Assembly (NCBI GenBank): GCA_017509605.1
Contig: JAFWPH010000067.1
Coordinates: forward strand, 42,532 to 106,531
From: Bacteroidaceae bacterium
GTDB taxonomy: Bacteria; Bacteroidota; Bacteroidia; Bacteroidales; Bacteroidaceae
Length of the DNA: 64,000 nucleotides
Direction of reading: 5' to 3'
Shown: one piece after another, positions 62,346 to 64,000 of the stretch
How positions within the stretch are numbered: position 1 is the first letter of the stretch
Layout of the letters: each line of letters begins with the position of its first letter
Translations under genes and position numbers: made by a program
Notes under the pieces: generated by a model
Told to the model about the DNA's origin: nothing
Databases searched by the model: none
What the model saw: only the letters and a program-made list of their open reading frames with translations

Positions 62346-62394
62346 TTTGTTGGATTTGTACAGATTTGTGGGATTTCTCGCCGAAGGCGACTCC
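62346..62394 (+). repeat. Dispersed noncoding repeat, copy 2
   Basis: Pairs with 57550-57598; carries the compensatory hairpin CGCCGAAGGCG. It lies behind the peroxidase gene and before the MATE gene. Confidence 0.6.
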
Positions 62395-62424
62395 TAAGAG
62401 AAGGAACATTTATCGAGGAGAGAT

Positions 62425-63804
62425 ATGAATTCAGCGAGAAGCGAATCGGTGACCAATAGTTCACTGAAGCGACAATTGAAGGTGCTCACCATTCCGGTGT
62501 TCATCGAGATTGCACTCGTCATGTTGTTGGGTGTGGTGGACACGCTGATGCTGAGCCGCTACAGCGACAACAGCGTGGCGGCGGTTGGACTCGACAACCA
62601 ACTCATCTCGTTGGTTTTCCTTGTCTATCAGTTCTTCTCGATGGGGGCTGCCATCCTCTGTGCCCAATACATTGGCGCCGGACTGCGTAAACGTCTTGTG
62701 CAGGTTGTGGGTATGGCGTTGGTGGTTAATCTGATGCTTGGCTTGGTGGTCAGTGCCTTGCTTTATTACCATGCTGAGTGGTTGTTACGGCTGATGGGAC
62801 TTCGACCCAAATTGATGGGCGACGGACTGGTGTATCTGCGGTTGACAGGAGCATGGTCGTTCTTCCAAGCCCTCTCGCTCACATTCTCCGCTTCCCTGCG
62901 AAGTGCCGACAAGGTGAAGTATCCCATGGTGGTGACAGCCATCGCCAATGTCATCAACATCTTTGGCAACTATGCCTTGATTTTCGGTCACTGGGGATGT
63001 CCCCAAATGGGTGTGGAGGGCGCAGCCATCGCCACCGTCGTGAGCCGAGCCATCGCCACCGTTTTGCTCGGTGTCATCCATTTCAGGGTACACATCCCCA
63101 GGTTCCCACTCAACTACTTCCGGCCCATGCCTTGGAAGGAGCTGCGCAACCTCTTTCACATCGGCATACCTGCCATGAGTGAGAACATCTCCTATAGCCT
63201 GTCGCAAGTGGTCATCACCTATTTCATCAATCAGATCAGCAACGAGGCTTTGGCGGCACGCACGTATTGCGTCAACCTCATCATGTTTGTCTATCTGTTC
63301 TGCATCAGCATCACACAGGGAGGCGACATTCTCGTGGGACATCTCGTCGGGCAGCAGAGGCATCAGGCGGCATACGTCTTGGGCAACTATTTCCTCCGTT
63401 TCTCGATGATGGTCACACTCACAGGCTCTGCCCTCCTGGCACTGACGGGGAAAAGCATCCTCAGCTTGTTCACCGACAATCAGGAGATTATCGCTATGGG
63501 TTTCTGGGTGCTCATCATCGACTGGTTCCTTGAGATAGGCCGAGTATCCAATATCTTTGCTGTGGGCACCTTGAGGGCCACGGGCGATGTCGTCTATCCC
63601 GTCATCATCGGTATCTTATTCCAGTGGACAATCGCTGTCGGTCTGAGCTATATCATCGGCATCCCATTGGGATACGGTTTGGTTGGCATGTGGGTTGGTT
63701 TCGCCCTTGACGAGAACATCCGTGGCGTTGTCCTCCTGCGTCGCTGGCGATCAGGAAAATGGCGAGAAAAAGGTTTCGTGAAAGCGGATGCCCCTCTGTC
63801 ATAG
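62425..63804 (+). CDS. MATE-family efflux transporter
   Basis: Inner-membrane cation-coupled efflux pump of the MATE family, 459 residues with twelve predicted helices in two bundles of six. The start of the first bundle (LTIPVFIEIALVMLLGVVDTLMLSRYS) and SAVGLDNQ-type text (here AAVGLDNQLISLVF) are characteristic; the second bundle begins near GIPAMSENISYSLSQ. Substrate unknown, commonly drugs or dyes. The TAG stop is part of the words TAGGCTATAGGCTCTAGG, similar to the repeats behind other genes here. Confidence 0.92.
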   Translation: MNSARSESVTNSSLKRQLKVLTIPVFIEIALVMLLGVVDTLMLSRYSDNSVAAVGLDNQLISLVFLVYQFFSMGAAILCAQYIGAGLRKRLVQVVGMALVVNLMLGLVVSALLYYHAEWLLRLMGLRPKLMGDGLVYLRLTGAWSFFQALSLTFSASLRSADKVKYPMVVTAIANVINIFGNYALIFGHWGCPQMGVEGAAIATVVSRAIATVLLGVIHFRVHIPRFPLNYFRPMPWKELRNLFHIGIPAMSENISYSLSQVVITYFINQISNEALAARTYCVNLIMFVYLFCISITQGGDILVGHLVGQQRHQAAYVLGNYFLRFSMMVTLTGSALLALTGKSILSLFTDNQEIIAMGFWVLIIDWFLEIGRVSNIFAVGTLRATGDVVYPVIIGILFQWTIAVGLSYIIGIPLGYGLVGMWVGFALDENIRGVVLLRRWRSGKWREKGFVKADAPLS

Positions 63805-63824
63805 GCTATAGGCTCTAGGTGCCG

Positions 63825-64000
63825 TGTATCAGATGATCGTTGACACTTTTGTATCAGGAGATCGTTGACACTTTTGTATCAGGAGATCGTTGACATATAG
63901 GATTTTATATTTTTTTGTTTATAGAGATATATTTTTCTGATTTTATGATGTGAACTCCTTAGGAATCAGCATGCTGAATAGGTTTTCTTAGCGGAGGGGA
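63825..64000 (+). mobile_element. Probable left end of an IS21-type insertion sequence (incomplete)
   Basis: Three direct 25-bp repeats (63826-63850, 63851-63875, 63876-63895) of GTATCAGGAGATCGTTGACA with CTTTT spacers. Arrays of this kind, with TGTCAACGATC as the inverse, are the multiple transposase-binding sites at IS21 family ends. No transposase is in the window, so istA would lie to the right. The last 100 bases contain no gene. Confidence 0.5.

Noticed and set aside
63826..63895. CRISPR array
   Set aside because: Repeats are adjacent with 5-base spacers only; the layout fits transposon end sites.

Overview
The window looks like chromosome from the Bacteroidota, most likely the Prevotellaceae. 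Three things point there. The gene families are typical: GH51, GH35 and GH2 glycosidases, CE1 and CE7 esterases, a TonB-dependent receptor and imelysin. Many gene starts are preceded by the Bacteroidota sigma factor boxes (TTTG, about 19-21 bases, TAnnTTTG), and ribosome binding sites are weak. Three secreted proteins end in the short GIYI.NGKKV..K type tail common in Prevotella. No rRNA, tRNA or CRISPR array was seen. Genus cannot be fixed from the sequence alone.

Layout. 1-4.9 kb: end of valS, a GH35 beta-galactosidase and a glycosyltransferase. 4.9-9.9 kb: sbcD-sbcC on the minus strand. 9.9-17.5 kb: a secreted subtilase, a sodium:solute symporter, mazG and two unknown proteins. 17.5-24.5 kb: corA with an attenuator-like leader, an EFR1-type ferredoxin, xth, panC-panD and a GH43-like/GH51 fusion. 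24.6-28.2 kb: a lipoprotein, a TonB receptor and yjbQ. 28.4-32.8 kb: a minus-strand run clpS-clpA-aat, which encodes the bacterial N-degron (Leu/Phe) branch, followed by a DMT transporter. 33-39.4 kb: a large GH51 enzyme, an alpha/beta hydrolase, and a nitroreductase/CAT-like/unknown operon. 39.5-42.8 kb: a small exported protein with LytTR-style direct repeats in its promoter, then a lytS-lytR operon carrying two tiny proteins and a hotdog thioesterase. 42.9-47.3 kb: CE7 and CE1 esterases, a DUF1294 protein and a D-2-hydroxyacid dehydrogenase. 47.3-55 kb: a minus-strand group of porin, imelysin, di-heme oxidoreductase, cytochrome c assembly protein and a hemerythrin-LuxR regulator. 55-64 kb: a GH2 beta-galactosidase, hipBA, a YjbR-like protein, carbonic anhydrase, an exported glutathione peroxidase fused to a mutarotase-like domain, a MATE pump, and what looks like the left end of an IS21-type element running off the window.

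How the genes fit together. The glycosidases and esterases would release arabinose and galactose from plant cell-wall side chains. No SusC/SusD pair is present, so these are scattered enzymes and not a classical PUL. The porin/imelysin/di-heme cytochrome/Ccs/hemerythrin group is the best candidate for a little-described system: probably outer-membrane and periplasmic iron or redox handling, with its own cytochrome maturation factor and a di-iron sensor regulator.

Between genes the window is rich in short repeats that gene annotation does not explain. A family built from GGTTATAG, TAGGC and GAGTC words lies directly behind stop codons in gene orientation. A 12-bp TTTTAACTCCCC minisatellite family, a 31-bp tandem repeat upstream of the symporter gene and a shared 49-bp noncoding repeat are also present.
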